Assembly (NCBI RefSeq): GCF_024713945.1
Contig: NC_134681.1
Span: 1,054,001 to 1,118,000 of the forward strand
Source: Dermatophagoides farinae
Taxonomy: Eukaryota; Arthropoda; Arachnida; Sarcoptiformes; Pyroglyphidae
Length of the DNA stretch: 64,000 nucleotides
Direction of reading: 5' to 3'
Each line of letters opens with the position of its first letter. The stretch's first letter is position 1. A program made the position numbers and the translations under genes. Under the pieces are notes generated by a model. That model was not told the DNA's origin. It ran no database searches and saw nothing but the letters and a program-made list of their open reading frames with translations. Positions 62,515-64,000 of this stretch are shown in pieces.

Positions 62515-63326
62515 TCAAGCAAGGATAACTTTTTTATATAAATCACGTAATGGATTGAAAATATTTTGATCTTTATATTCAGCTTCAGTAATAGCCGGTA
62601 CTTCAACATTTTCACATTGATCACGTTCAAAATCTGAACATACAACAGCCGTCATTTCTGCTTTAATATTTTGATGCATTTCACGGAAATAATCAATATT
62701 TTTGGCTGAACAGACAGCATTGCCTTTGGATTTCATTGCTTCACCAATGCATGGAGCCACTTTTCGGCTTTTGCTATTGTACCAAAAAAAGAAAAAAAAA
62801 ATTGATTTAAAATTTAAATTTTGTTTTTGTTGTTTGTTGTTTTTGTTCAATAAACTTACCAGCACAATATGCGCATAATTTTACTTTTATCGTTCAATTT
62901 ATTTGCAGCAAATACCAACATTCGATAATTTTTCAAACATAATTTAGTATCTTGTACAACTGAATTGGCGCAGCCAACATTTTGAAGTAATTGTTCTTTT
63001 TTACTTTGTGAACGACATAATCGTTTCAGTACACGTTGAATGCCATCCAATAATGAATCTAGTGATCGTTTTTCATAGCTAGTTTCCGTACAAGTATCAA
63101 TGAAATTTCGAGCACATGTTTCAGATTTTTTCAATTCTTCACAAGCACGATTTAAATCTTCAATTGAATCAGGAAATTGATTGATTTTCTGTCCATCGGA
63201 ATAACGGAGCAGGCCATTCTTGAGACATTCACGAATCGGTTTTTCAACATCACAATCTTTGGTTTTTTTCAATGCTAATGTTGTACCAATCAACAACAAT
63301 ACTACGATAGCGATTGATTGCTTCAT
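62515..63326 (-). CDS. Secreted Cys-rich protein, resembling 27-kDa haemolymph glycoprotein/DUF1397 family
   Basis: Two exons, 63326-62860 and 62773-62515 (86-nt intron, phase 2), give 241 residues. MKQSIAIVVLLLIGTTLA is a clear signal peptide; the in-frame ATG at 63365 would put 13 polar residues in front of it and is less likely. The mature protein is helical-looking with about a dozen cysteines in the pattern C...C (CDVEKPIRECLK), C...C...C (RACEELKKSETCARNFIDTC), C, C...C (VGCANSVVQDTKLCLKN), CC (exon junction), C...C and C...C. This spacing is like the arthropod 27-kDa glycoprotein family of secreted haemolymph and gut proteins of unknown role. It is probably disulfide-bonded and extracellular. 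Family assignment is from pattern only. Confidence 0.75.
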
Positions 63327-64000
63327 GTTTATGTTTATGTTTTTCTTGTTTTGTAGATTCTTCAATTTATGCTGCTGAATTCAATGATGATGATGATGGA
63401 ATATGAATAAAAATTCATTTCCTTTATATACTGATAACGATTATATTCACGAGATTGTGAACACACACACACACACACACGATTGCATCGTGTACGTACA
63501 AATCCTTAACATACATACACACACACACACGTTATTAGAAAAAAGAGAAAAAAACGTACATTTTTTCTTCTCATCATCTTTATCTTGCATATTCAAACGG
63601 ACATAATGACAATAGAAGTTAGTGAGGAATTTTTAATCTGGTTACATAGGTACCTTTAATTGACGGATTAGTTACTGGGTGGGGGGAAAAAGAAAAAAAA
63701 TTGGCTACCAATCATGATTACCTTACCGGTGATAATAATGAAGGGAAAAAAAAGAATTTTGTTTTTTTTTCTTACAAATTCAAATCAACGATTATGTTGT
63801 CCAGTAACGAAAAGAAAAAACGTTAACGTTAATATTCAATTATCTCTTCCATCCTTCGATAATCATCATCATGATCATCATCATCAAGTAATTAAGATGA
63901 TAATCTTTATTTTTTTTTATTTTTTTATTTTTTTGAATAAATAAAATTCATTAATAATGATCATGAAAACAAGCAACATTCATTTTTTTATTAAATAAGT
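63327..64000. other. Upstream region of the secreted Cys-rich gene
   Basis: No gene seen. It contains two CA arrays (about 63461-63480 and 63515-63530) and CAT/ATG runs near 63880. Confidence 0.55.

Overview
The window is nuclear DNA of a small-genome arthropod, most likely an astigmatid mite of the Dermatophagoides/Sarcoptes/Psoroptes kind. This is inferred from style, not from a search: very AT-rich intergenic DNA full of A/T runs and (CA)n, (GA)n, (ATG)n and (GTT)n microsatellites; introns mostly of 50-100 bp with GTAAGT...TTTNAG borders; proteins rich in Asn, Ser and Gln runs; and a dense gene cluster at one end. No rRNA, tRNA, CRISPR array or bacterial operon was seen.

Layout. 1-13637 is gene-poor and is probably the first intron of a Quaking/How-type STAR RNA-binding protein, whose first coding exon lies on the minus strand at 13638-14436. 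It holds one pair of old, diverged repeats (about 9.24-9.84 and 9.94-10.76 kb) with a decayed coding-like frame. 14437-23610 is microsatellite-rich DNA with no supported gene. 23615-28479 is a nearly complete cut-and-paste DNA transposon: a 17-bp terminal inverted repeat, a TATA target duplication, a Tnp2/EnSpm-like transposase on the minus strand, and a divergently transcribed four-exon passenger gene with a BEN-like C-terminus. 28484-34799 is again gene-poor. 34800 to about 35690 is a Helitron remnant: a GC-rich 3' end with hairpin plus CTGG|T, and a decayed PIF1-type helicase.

From 36.8 kb on the window is gene-dense. On the plus strand: calpain-15/SOL (36842-41022), a ZFAND2-like AN1 zinc-finger protein (41618-42474), mitochondrial ribosomal protein uS15m (42910-43980), an unrecognised Ser/Asn-rich protein (44675-46664), a Cappuccino/FMN2-type formin (47591-51640), a TIS11/ZFP36 mRNA-decay factor (52689-53930) and a CCDC28 homologue (54837-55994). 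On the minus strand follows an HSDL1/HSD17B12-like short-chain reductase (57374-58581). On the plus strand again is an ILF2/NF45-like DZF protein (60542-62112), and last on the minus strand a secreted Cys-rich protein (62515-63326).

The host genes are unrelated housekeeping and developmental genes with no operon logic. Three of them (Quaking-like, TIS11, ILF2-like) are RNA-binding or RNA-metabolism proteins, which is probably chance. The most unusual content is the two mobile elements. The intact-looking transposon with its BEN-like passenger gene and duplicated right end is the best candidate for something not yet described.
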